A stretch of 6,069 nucleotides of DNA from an uncultured Porphyromonadaceae bacterium (lineage in GTDB: Bacteria; Bacteroidota; Bacteroidia; Bacteroidales; Muribaculaceae). This document shows, in pieces, positions 1-6,069 of this stretch; the first letter of the stretch is position 1; each line of letters starts with the position of its first letter. Where the stretch lies: NCBI GenBank assembly GCA_947178565.1, contig CAMWYV010000079.1, positions 1 through 6,069 of the forward strand. Direction: 5' to 3'. A program made the position numbers and the translations under genes. The notes under the pieces were generated by a model, which worked only from the letters and a program-made list of their open reading frames with translations, did not search any database and was not told where the DNA came from.

Positions 1-5
1 ATGAT

Positions 6-8
6 CAT
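6..8 (-). other. Possible start codon of a divergent gene leaving the window
   Basis: Read on the minus strand, an ATG sits at 8 to 6, preceded by an A-rich stretch typical of Bacteroidales start sites and lying about 40 bases downstream of the expected start point of the minus-strand promoter at 54-84. Only this codon and part of the next (ATC, then AT) are visible, so the product cannot be named. The octamer at 1-8 is itself a palindrome (ATGATCAT), so an ATG appears on both strands and may be coincidence. Confidence 0.2.
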
Positions 9-44
9 TTTTGTTATTTAGTTATAATTAATTGCTTTAGATTA

Positions 45-57
45 TTTGCGCGGCAAA
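45..57. promoter_or_regulatory. Candidate operator: TTTGC-GCG-GCAAA palindrome
   Basis: A perfect 5-bp inverted repeat (TTTGC 45-49, GCAAA 53-57) flanks a GCG centre. It is the only GC-rich spot in an otherwise AT-rich region. It overlaps the -7 element of the leftward promoter (54-61) and its expected start point, where a repressor would block transcription. The arms are short and do not extend outward, and half of the symmetry comes from the promoter box itself, so this is suggestive only. No regulator gene is visible to pair with it. Confidence 0.25.
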
Positions 58-84
58 ATTAAGCACTTTTTTCTTTTCCACAAA
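54..84 (-). promoter_or_regulatory. Leftward Bacteroides-type promoter
   Basis: On the minus strand the sequence reads TTTG (84-81), 19 bases, then TAATTTTG (61-54). This matches both boxes of the known Bacteroides primary sigma factor consensus (-33 TTTG and -7 TAnnTTTG) with spacing in the normal range. Transcription would start near position 47 and run off the left edge. It implies a divergent gene or operon outside the window. AT-rich DNA yields chance matches, but two exact boxes at correct spacing make this the best promoter in the window. Confidence 0.5.
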
Positions 85-161
85 ATATTCTCTGGCAATT
101 ATAACCCATTTTTACCGAATTTTCAACTTTTCACCACAATCCACCTCAATTTACATTTCAT

Positions 162-193
162 TTTGGCTGGATGAATTAATTTTCTTAATTTCG
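162..193 (+). promoter_or_regulatory. Candidate promoter of the GH92-fuc operon
   Basis: A TTTG at 162-165 is followed after 20 bases by TAATTTCG (186-193), which differs from the Bacteroides -7 consensus TAnnTTTG at one position. Transcription would begin near 198-200, leaving a leader of about 33 bases before the GTG at 233. The -7 element overlaps a small inverted repeat (AATTAA 174-179, TTAATT 185-190). An alternative one-mismatch -7 element (TACATTTC, 152-159) has no good upstream box. A weak promoter would suit an operon that needs an activator, but that is inference. Confidence 0.35.
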
Positions 194-232
194 GAGTCGA
201 ATAATTTCATTTCACCTTAATAAATATACACC

Positions 233-2449
233 GTGAAACATATTGCATATTCCTGCATTGCCTTTGTGCTCACAGCAGTTGCCGCTTGCTCAACCGACAA
301 ATGGGAACCGACAGACTATATCGCTTATGTAAATCCATTTATCGGCGCAGCCGACAACGGTCACACTTTTCCCGGGGCATGCCGTCCTTTCGGAATGATC
401 CAGACCAGCCCAGTCACCGGAGCGATCGGCTGGAGATACTGCTCTGAATATGTTTTTTCCGACTCCATAATATGGGGATTTACACAGACTCATCTCAACG
501 GCACCGGGTGTATGGATCTGGGGGATATACTCGTTATGCCTCTCACCGGCGAGCGAGTGCGTGCCTGGGATGCCTACCGCAGCACATTCAGCAAATCGAC
601 TGAAGAAGCGACGCCAGGATATTATGCTGTAACTCTAACACAGCCTGACGTGCGTGCAGAATTAACGGCATCTACAAGAGCGGCATTACACCGCTATACA
701 TTTAATAAAGCTGATTCGGCTTCTCTGCTGATTGACCTGCAGCACGGTCCTGCATGGAGCGAAGGACAGTATCATGGTCAAGTGAGAGAATGCGAGACCG
801 CCTGGGAAGACGAGTACACACTCACCGGTATGATCAGAAATGCCGTGTGGGTAAACCAACGCTACTTCTTTGTCATGAAATTCAATCGGGCTGTCACCGA
901 CACAATTAATCTTAGAATGTCACCCGGCGAACGCGGGCAGCGCATCATCGCGTCCTTTAATATGCAGCCGGGTGATACCCTCATGATGAAAGTAGCCATG
1001 AGCACTACGGGAATAGATGGAGCCAAAGCCAACCTTGAAAATGAAATTGGACACTGGGATTTTGAAAAAGTGCGCGAACAGGCACGCGACGAATGGAATT
1101 CATACCTCGGGAGAATCGAGGTTGAAGGCACAACTGAACAGAAAACCAATTTCTATACAGCTTACTATCACACGATAATTCAGCCAAATATCATCTCGGA
1201 TATTGACGGCAAGGTGCGCACTGCCGCCGATTCAGTAGTGGAAGCTCCCGGTGGACAGTTCTACTCAACCTTCTCTCTGTGGGATACATATCGTGCCGCC
1301 CATCCATTCTACACCCTCATGACTCCCGAAAAAGTGGATCCGTTTGTCAATTCGCTTGTTACGCAGAGCGAAGTCCAGGGATTCCTGCCGATATGGGCAC
1401 TCTGGGGAGGAGAAACTTACACAATGATTGGTAATCATGCTGTTGCCGTTATAGCCGAGGCATATCGCAAGGGATTCCACGGATTTGATGCCGACAGAGC
1501 ATTTGAAGCCGTAAAGCGCACTCAGACAGTGAGCCATCCGCAGAAAAGCGATTGGGAAACTTATACACGCTACGGATACTTCCCTACCGACCTCACCCCT
1601 GCCGAATCCGTTTCGTCCACATTAGAGAGCTGCTACGATGACTACGCAGCCGCTGATATGGCTTCTCTTCTCGGCAGGACTGATGATGAAAAAATATTCA
1701 GAGAAAGAGCGGACTATTACAAGAATCTGTTTGACGTACAAACTGGATTCATGCGACCCAAACTATCGGACGGTTCATGGAAATCGCCTTTTGACCCGTC
1801 CGGTGTTAGCCATGCCGAGAGCACCGGAGGTGATTACACCGAAGGAAATGCCTGGCAATACACTTGGCACGTTCAGCATGATGTGCCGGGGCTGATCGGA
1901 CTCTTCGGTGGAGAAGAACCGTTCCTCGCCAAACTTGACTCTGTTTTCACAACTACACTTGTCACCAGCCAGAGCGATGTGACAGGTCTTATCGGTCAAT
2001 ACGCCCATGGCAATGAGCCAAGTCACCATGTGATATATCTTTATACTCTCGCCGGTAAACCGGCTCGCACTCATGAACTCGTGCGCGAAGTATTCGACCG
2101 GTTCTACCGCCCGGAGCCAGATGGACTGAGCGGAAACGATGACTGCGGACAGATGTCGGCTTGGTATATGTTCTCTGCAATGGGCTTCTACCCTGTTGAT
2201 CCGGTGAGCGCGCAATATGTGCTGGGAGCACCGCAAATGCCAGAATTTATTTTACATCTCGCCGATGGCAATAAGTTTGAGATTAAAGCGGAAGGACTGT
2301 CTGCCAACGCAAAATATGTAGAGAGTATAACTCTCAACGGAAAACCTCATACCTCTCCGTTCCTCAGCCATTCCGACATTACAGCCGGAGGCAAACTGGT
2401 ATTTAAAATGACTGATGACAAATCGAAAACAATAACTTATACTAAATAA
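233..2449 (+). CDS. GH92 family exo-alpha-mannosidase, exported lipoprotein
   Basis: Predicted calcium-dependent, inverting exo-alpha-mannosidase of glycoside hydrolase family 92, 738 residues, a usual family length. It starts with GTG; TAA at 221-223 excludes an upstream start, and the GTG start gives a lipoprotein signal with lipobox VAAC (Cys19). The mature protein should be lipid-anchored in the periplasm or outer membrane. Family hallmarks, in order: VNPFIG and GHTFPGACRPFGM near the N-terminus; THLNGTGCMDLGD; SLWDTYR (Trp350, Asp351); GGETYTMIGNHAV; YTEGNAWQYTW with Glu537, the likely general acid; HGNEPSHH (from His592); and GNDDCGQMSAWY with Asp636/Asp637, in the region supplying the catalytic base. 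The fold is expected to be an N-terminal beta-sandwich plus an (alpha/alpha)6 barrel. The linkage cut (alpha-1,2, -1,3, -1,4 or -1,6) cannot be read with confidence. It leads the fuc operon, 18 bp before fucI, and so probably trims mannose from fucosylated host glycans. No frameshift or truncation is seen. Confidence 0.93.
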   Translation: MKHIAYSCIAFVLTAVAACSTDKWEPTDYIAYVNPFIGAADNGHTFPGACRPFGMIQTSPVTGAIGWRYCSEYVFSDSIIWGFTQTHLNGTGCMDLGDILVMPLTGERVRAWDAYRSTFSKSTEEATPGYYAVTLTQPDVRAELTASTRAALHRYTFNKADSASLLIDLQHGPAWSEGQYHGQVRECETAWEDEYTLTGMIRNAVWVNQRYFFVMKFNRAVTDTINLRMSPGERGQRIIASFNMQPGDTLMMKVAMSTTGIDGAKANLENEIGHWDFEKVREQARDEWNSYLGRIEVEGTTEQKTNFYTAYYHTIIQPNIISDIDGKVRTAADSVVEAPGGQFYSTFSLWDTYRAAHPFYTLMTPEKVDPFVNSLVTQSEVQGFLPIWALWGGETYTMIGNHAVAVIAEAYRKGFHGFDADRAFEAVKRTQTVSHPQKSDWETYTRYGYFPTDLTPAESVSSTLESCYDDYAAADMASLLGRTDDEKIFRERADYYKNLFDVQTGFMRPKLSDGSWKSPFDPSGVSHAESTGGDYTEGNAWQYTWHVQHDVPGLIGLFGGEEPFLAKLDSVFTTTLVTSQSDVTGLIGQYAHGNEPSHHVIYLYTLAGKPARTHELVREVFDRFYRPEPDGLSGNDDCGQMSAWYMFSAMGFYPVDPVSAQYVLGAPQMPEFILHLADGNKFEIKAEGLSANAKYVESITLNGKPHTSPFLSHSDITAGGKLVFKMTDDKSKTITYTK

Positions 2450-2467
2450 AAACTAAATTATCACATA

Positions 2468-4243
2468 ATGAGAAAATATCCTAAAATCGGTATACGTCCC
2501 ACCATTGACGGTCGTCAGGGTGGAGTACGTGAAAGTCTGGAAGAAAAAACCATGAGCCTCGCCAAAGCTGTGGCAGCCCTGATTTCTTCAAATCTTCGTA
2601 ATGGTGACGGTTCACCTGTTGAATGTGTAATCGCCGACGGCACGATAGGCAGAGTTGCCGAAACTGCAGCCTGCGCTGAAAAATTCGAACGTGAAGGTGT
2701 AGGAGCCACAATTACCGTTACTTCATGTTGGTGCTACGGTGCGGAAACTATGGATATGAATCCTTACTGGCCTAAGGCTGTGTGGGGATTCAACGGCACT
2801 GAGCGCCCGGGAGCGGTGTATCTCGCTGCCGTTCTTGCCGCTCATGCCCAGAAGGGACTCCCCGCTTTCGGCATATACGGTCACGATGTTCAGGATCTGG
2901 ATGACAATACAATCCCGGCGGATGTTGCTGAAAAAATCCTCCGTTTCGCCCGTTCTGCTATGGCGGCTGCAACAATGCGCGGAAAATCCTATCTCTCTAT
3001 GGGCAGTGTTTCCATGGGAATCGCCGGTTCAATCGTTGATCCGAACTTTTTCCAGGAATATCTCGGCATGAGAAACGAATCTGTTGACCTTACAGAAATA
3101 ATCCGCCGAATGACCGAAGGCATATACGACAAGGAAGAGTATGCAAAAGCTCTTGCCTGGACTGAAAAGTATTGTAAGGTCAACGAAGGCGATGATATTT
3201 CCAACCATACCGAAAAAAGAAAAAACAGAGAACAGAAAGATGCCGACTGGGATTTCATAGTGAAGATGACCATCATCATGAGAGATCTCATGATAGGCAA
3301 TCCCAAACTGCTCTCACTTGGATTTAAAGAAGAAGCAATGGGTCACAATGCCATAGCCGCCGGCTTCCAGGGTCAGAGACAATGGACTGACTTCTATCCC
3401 AACGGCGATTTCAGCGAGGCTCTGCTCAACACCTCTTTTGACTGGAACGGAATAAGAGAAGCATTTGTACTCGCCACTGAGAATGATGCCTGCAACGGAG
3501 TTGCCATGCTCTTCGGACATCTGCTCACAAACCGCGCTCAGATTTTCTCAGACGTGCGCACATACTGGAGTCCGGAAGCAGTGAAAAGAGTTACCGGCAA
3601 AGAACTCACAGGCTTGGCTAAAAACGGCATAATCCACCTCATAAACTCCGGCGCTACTACACTTGACGGCTCCGGACAGGCACTTGAAAATGGTGAACCC
3701 GTGATGAAAGAACACTGGAATATGACAAAGCAGGATGTAGAGGAGTGCCTCAAGGCTACAACCTGGTATCCGGCAAACCGCGACTACTTCCGTGGAGGCG
3801 GTTTCTCAAGCAACTTCCTGTCAAAAGGTGGAATGCCCGTGACCATGAGCCGCCTCAACCTTGTCAAAGGTCTCGGACCGGTATTGCAGATTGCCGAAGG
3901 ATGGACTGTTGAAATAGATCCTGAAATAAACCGTGCCCTTGATAAGCGCACCGATCCCACCTGGCCCACAACCTGGTTCGTGCCCCGACTCATGCCGGAA
4001 CGCGATCCATTCAAGGATGTTTACTCTGTGATGAACAACTGGGGTGCCAACCACGGCGCTATCTCATACGGACATATCGGTGCCGACCTCATCACCCTTG
4101 CATCTATCCTAAGAATTCCGGTATGTATGCACAATGTTGATGACAACAAGATATTCCGCCCCTCCGCATGGAATGCATTCGGTATGGATAAGGAAGGTGC
4201 CGATTACCGCGCATGCAAAAATTACGGACCTATATATAAATAA
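2468..4243 (+). CDS. fucI: L-fucose isomerase
   Basis: Cytoplasmic, Mn2+-dependent ketol isomerase converting L-fucose to L-fuculose; family members also accept D-arabinose. At 591 residues it equals the length of the E. coli enzyme and resembles it throughout: [11 protein letters not shown] and GVRESLEE at the N-terminus, [103 protein letters not shown] and a [14 protein letters not shown]-terminus. The three metal ligands known in E. coli (Glu337, Asp361, His528) are present one residue later: Glu338 in ATEND, Asp362 in SDVRTYW and His529 in WGANHG. The enzyme should therefore be active. The ATG has no Shine-Dalgarno sequence but an A/T-rich leader, as is usual in Bacteroidota. It lies 18 bp after the GH92 gene and 8 bp before fucA, with no room for an independent promoter. 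Confidence 0.98.
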   Translation: MRKYPKIGIRPTIDGRQGGVRESLEEKTMSLAKAVAALISSNLRNGDGSPVECVIADGTIGRVAETAACAEKFEREGVGATITVTSCWCYGAETMDMNPYWPKAVWGFNGTERPGAVYLAAVLAAHAQKGLPAFGIYGHDVQDLDDNTIPADVAEKILRFARSAMAAATMRGKSYLSMGSVSMGIAGSIVDPNFFQEYLGMRNESVDLTEIIRRMTEGIYDKEEYAKALAWTEKYCKVNEGDDISNHTEKRKNREQKDADWDFIVKMTIIMRDLMIGNPKLLSLGFKEEAMGHNAIAAGFQGQRQWTDFYPNGDFSEALLNTSFDWNGIREAFVLATENDACNGVAMLFGHLLTNRAQIFSDVRTYWSPEAVKRVTGKELTGLAKNGIIHLINSGATTLDGSGQALENGEPVMKEHWNMTKQDVEECLKATTWYPANRDYFRGGGFSSNFLSKGGMPVTMSRLNLVKGLGPVLQIAEGWTVEIDPEINRALDKRTDPTWPTTWFVPRLMPERDPFKDVYSVMNNWGANHGAISYGHIGADLITLASILRIPVCMHNVDDNKIFRPSAWNAFGMDKEGADYRACKNYGPIYK

Positions 4244-4251
4244 GGTAAGCC

Positions 4252-4884
4252 ATGGCTACAAAAGAACAGATTGAAACCTTCGTCGGCTACGCCCGCAAAG
4301 TAGGACAAGCCGGACTCACCATTTGCAGCAGTGGCAACCTATCCTGGCGCATCGGCGATGAAGTACTTATCTCTGGAACCGGATCATGGGTGCCTGAACT
4401 CACACCTGACAGAGTATCAGTTTGCCGTCTGGCAGACGGAGAAGTGCTGAACGGTGTGAAGCCGTCCATGGAAAGCGTATTCCACATGGGAGTGATGCGC
4501 AAGCGTCCGGAAGTAAATGTGGTGCTTCATTTCCAGTCGCCATACGCTACAGCAGTAGCGTGTATGGACACTCCCCCTGCAAACTTCAACTTCACCGCAG
4601 AAGTACCTATCCATGTAGGAAATCCCATACCGATGATTCCATACTTCCGCCCGGGTTCACCGGAGCTTGCCGAGCATGTAGTGGCTGAGATGACTCACTG
4701 CAACTCGGTGATTCTCCGCAAACATGGGCAAGTGGTATGTGGTGCCGACTTCAACCAAGCGTTTGAAAGAGCTATGTTCTTTGAAATGGCGTGCAGAATC
4801 GCGGTGTTGAACGGCAATAATGTCAATCCCCTTACTCCGGCAGAAATATCAGACCTTGATATTTACATAAACGGCAAGAAATGA
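4252..4884 (+). CDS. fucA: L-fuculose-1-phosphate aldolase (class II aldolase/adducin family)
   Basis: Predicted cytoplasmic aldolase cleaving L-fuculose-1-phosphate to dihydroxyacetone phosphate and L-lactaldehyde. Its 210 residues fit the family (E. coli FucA is about 215). Conserved elements are SSGNLS (Asn29) and SGTG (Thr43-Gly44), which bind the phosphate; PSMES with Glu74, matching catalytic Glu73; VLH (His93) and KHG (His158), matching zinc ligands His92 and His155. Odd points by my alignment: the third zinc ligand, His94, is Gln95; phosphate-site Ser72 is Met73; Tyr113 is Phe114. The function therefore rests on family plus context, and another sugar-phosphate substrate is possible. 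It starts 8 bp after fucI, with an AAGG six bases before ATG that could act as a weak ribosome binding site. Its TGA overlaps the kinase ATG, suggesting translational coupling. Confidence 0.9.
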   Translation: MATKEQIETFVGYARKVGQAGLTICSSGNLSWRIGDEVLISGTGSWVPELTPDRVSVCRLADGEVLNGVKPSMESVFHMGVMRKRPEVNVVLHFQSPYATAVACMDTPPANFNFTAEVPIHVGNPIPMIPYFRPGSPELAEHVVAEMTHCNSVILRKHGQVVCGADFNQAFERAMFFEMACRIAVLNGNNVNPLTPAEISDLDIYINGKK

Positions 4885-6069
4885 AAGATGCTTTCATAGC
4901 GGCAGACTTCGGTGGCAGCAGCGGGCGAGTTATCGCCGGCTGCATCACCGACGGTCGCCTTGAACTCAACGAAGTGCACCGGTTCAAAAACGGACCTGTA
5001 TCTATGGGAAACTCAGTTTTCTGGGACTTTCCATATCTTTTTTCCGAACTGAAAAAAGGGCTTCACAAAGTCGTTCTTAACGGATACCGTATTCAAAGCA
5101 TCGGAATAGACACCTGGGGAGTGGATTTCGGGCTCATCGACAAAGCCGGTAACCTGCTCTCCAATCCCTATTGCTATCGTGACAGCGCCACCCTGCCTTA
5201 TCCCGACCGTTTTTTCAGCAAAACAGACCGGGAAAAACACTACGGAGTAAATGGCACTCAGGTCATGCCGATAAACACTCTCTTCCGGCTAATGGCGATA
5301 CGTGATAATTCTCCGTGGTTACTCGAAGACGCAGAACACTTACTGTTCACGCCAGACCTTTTTGCTTACTTCCTTACCGGAATTCCCGTAAACGAATATT
5401 GCATATCCTCCACCTCAGAGCTCATGAACGCTACAACAAGGTCATGGGATATGGAACTGATAGAGCAATGTGGACTTCCGAAAAAGATTTTCGGCAAAAT
5501 AGTTGCTCCGGGTAGTGTTATCGGAAACCTTACAAAAGAAGTGTCTGACGAAATCGGTATTGACTATCCCGTACCGGTGATTGCGGTTGCATCGCACGAT
5601 ACGGCAAGTGCGGTATTCGCTGTTTCGCGCGACAATTCCCGACAAGCATTCCTGAGCTCCGGCACATGGTCGCTCCTCGGAGCTGTGATTGACTCTCCGA
5701 TTCTCACCAAGGAGGCTATGGCTGCCGGCTTCACCAATGAAGGTGCGGTTGATTTTAAAATCAGATTTCTACAGAATATCACAGGACTATGGATTCTTCA
5801 GCGACTTGTGGAGCAGTGGGAGAAAGAAGGAGTTTTCCCCGGATATGCCGAACTGATTAAGAACGCGAAAAGTAGCGCTTGCACTACCATAATTGATGTC
5901 GATGCTCCGGAGTTCGCCAACTCATTCAATATGCATAAAGCCATTATAGAATATTGTCGTAAGCACAATCTTTCCACTCCGGAAACAATTGCCGATTTCG
6001 TGATGGTTGTTTGTCGCTCCCTCGCATATAGATACAAAAAGGGTATCGATGCACTCAATTCTCTTCTCC
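4881..6069 (+). CDS. fucK: RhaB-like FGGY kinase, probable L-fuculokinase, 3' end missing
   Basis: Predicted ATP-dependent kinase turning L-fuculose into L-fuculose-1-phosphate. The frame stays open from ATG 4881 to the window edge (396 codons plus one base); rhamnulokinases run about 470-490 residues, so roughly the last 80-90 are outside, including the C-terminal ATP-binding motif. Visible motifs: N-terminal phosphate loop DFGGSSGR (Asp9), SIGIDTWGVDFG (73-84), NPYCYRD (95-101), INTLFRL (131-137), LLFTPDLFAYFLTG, ASHDTASAVFAV with Asp240 matching the catalytic base Asp237 of E. coli RhaB, FLSSGTWSLLG (257-267), TNEG and IRFLQNITGLW. These are rhamnulokinase signatures rather than those of E. 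coli FucK. The fuculokinase role is inferred from position after fucI-fucA, as in the Bacteroides fuc operon; strict rhamnulokinase activity is the alternative. Its ATG overlaps the fucA stop by four bases and has no clear Shine-Dalgarno sequence. Confidence 0.9.
   Translation, partial: MKDAFIAADFGGSSGRVIAGCITDGRLELNEVHRFKNGPVSMGNSVFWDFPYLFSELKKGLHKVVLNGYRIQSIGIDTWGVDFGLIDKAGNLLSNPYCYRDSATLPYPDRFFSKTDREKHYGVNGTQVMPINTLFRLMAIRDNSPWLLEDAEHLLFTPDLFAYFLTGIPVNEYCISSTSELMNATTRSWDMELIEQCGLPKKIFGKIVAPGSVIGNLTKEVSDEIGIDYPVPVIAVASHDTASAVFAVSRDNSRQAFLSSGTWSLLGAVIDSPILTKEAMAAGFTNEGAVDFKIRFLQNITGLWILQRLVEQWEKEGVFPGYAELIKNAKSSACTTIIDVDAPEFANSFNMHKAIIEYCRKHNLSTPETIADFVMVVCRSLAYRYKKGIDALNSLL

Larger units (their letters stand above)
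1..232. other. AT-rich intergenic control region
   Basis: This stretch is visibly much richer in A and T than the genes to its right, and every frame is quickly closed by stops; the ATG at position 1 runs only six codons to a TAG at 19-21. I see no protein, tRNA or rRNA gene in it. It holds a leftward Bacteroides-type promoter (54-84), a short GC-centred palindrome (45-57) and a weaker rightward promoter candidate (162-193). An in-frame TAA at 221-223 closes the frame just before the first gene. The arrangement looks like the gap between two divergently transcribed units, of which only the rightward one lies in the window. Confidence 0.7.

Noticed and set aside
1..21. ATG at position 1 as a gene start
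   Set aside because: It meets a stop after six codons; the ATG belongs to a palindromic octamer in AT-rich DNA.
25..35. Short AT-only palindrome around TAATTAATT
   Set aside because: Such symmetry is expected by chance in this AT-rich stretch and it aligns with no promoter box.
1775..2236. A 153-codon open frame antisense to the GH92 gene
   Set aside because: It lies opposite a strongly conserved catalytic part of the GH92 protein, its translation shows no recognisable domain, and it has no promoter or operon context.
2450..2467. Separate promoter or terminator between the GH92 gene and fucI
   Set aside because: The 18-bp gap is too short for both promoter boxes plus a leader, and it contains no hairpin followed by a T-run.
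2989..3306. A 105-codon antisense frame inside fucI
   Set aside because: It is opposite a conserved fucI coding stretch, shows no recognisable motif and is best explained by codon bias of the sense gene.
4422..4688. Out-of-frame + strand reading frame inside fucA
   Set aside because: It overlaps the aldolase active-site region in another frame and its translation resembles no known protein.
5798..6058. Antisense open frame inside the kinase
   Set aside because: The sense strand there encodes clear kinase sequence; the antisense product is low in recognisable features.
1..6069. CRISPR array, insertion sequence, tRNA/rRNA or tandem repeats
   Set aside because: No regularly spaced repeats, transposase motifs, terminal inverted repeats or RNA-gene signatures were seen; the window is filled by four metabolic genes.

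Overview
The window carries one rightward gene cluster, all on the + strand: a secreted GH92-type alpha-mannosidase, L-fucose isomerase (fucI), an L-fuculose-1-phosphate aldolase-type class II aldolase (fucA), and a RhaB-like sugar kinase, probably the L-fuculokinase, which is cut off by the right edge. The left 232 bases are an AT-rich intergenic control region with no convincing gene.

The organism is most likely a gut-type member of the Bacteroidota, order Bacteroidales. Three things point there: the lipoprotein GH92 glycosidase; the fucI-fucA-kinase order with a rhamnulokinase-type kinase, as in the Bacteroides fucose operon; and start sites mostly lacking Shine-Dalgarno sequences, with Bacteroides-type promoter boxes (TTTG / TAnnTTTG). 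The balanced base composition of the genes would suit Muribaculaceae or a relative, but the family is only a guess.

Layout: 1-232 control region, with a well-matched leftward promoter (54-84), an overlapping short palindrome (45-57) and a weaker candidate rightward promoter (162-193). 233-2449 GH92 lipoprotein, GTG start. 2468-4243 fucI. 4252-4884 fucA. 4881-6069 kinase, 5' 396 codons only. Intergenic gaps are 18 bp, 8 bp and a 4-bp ATGA overlap, so the four genes are probably one transcript.

Pathway: L-fucose is isomerised to L-fuculose (FucI), phosphorylated to L-fuculose-1-phosphate (kinase) and cleaved to dihydroxyacetone phosphate and L-lactaldehyde (FucA). The first gene adds an exported exo-alpha-mannosidase, which suggests the operon serves foraging on fucosylated, mannose-containing host glycans such as N-glycans. 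A fucose permease, a lactaldehyde-processing enzyme and a regulator would be expected nearby but are not in the window.

No wholly new system is evident. The points most worth a second look are the mannosidase-fucose operon linkage, the altered metal- and substrate-site residues in the aldolase, and the divergent promoter/palindrome at the left edge.
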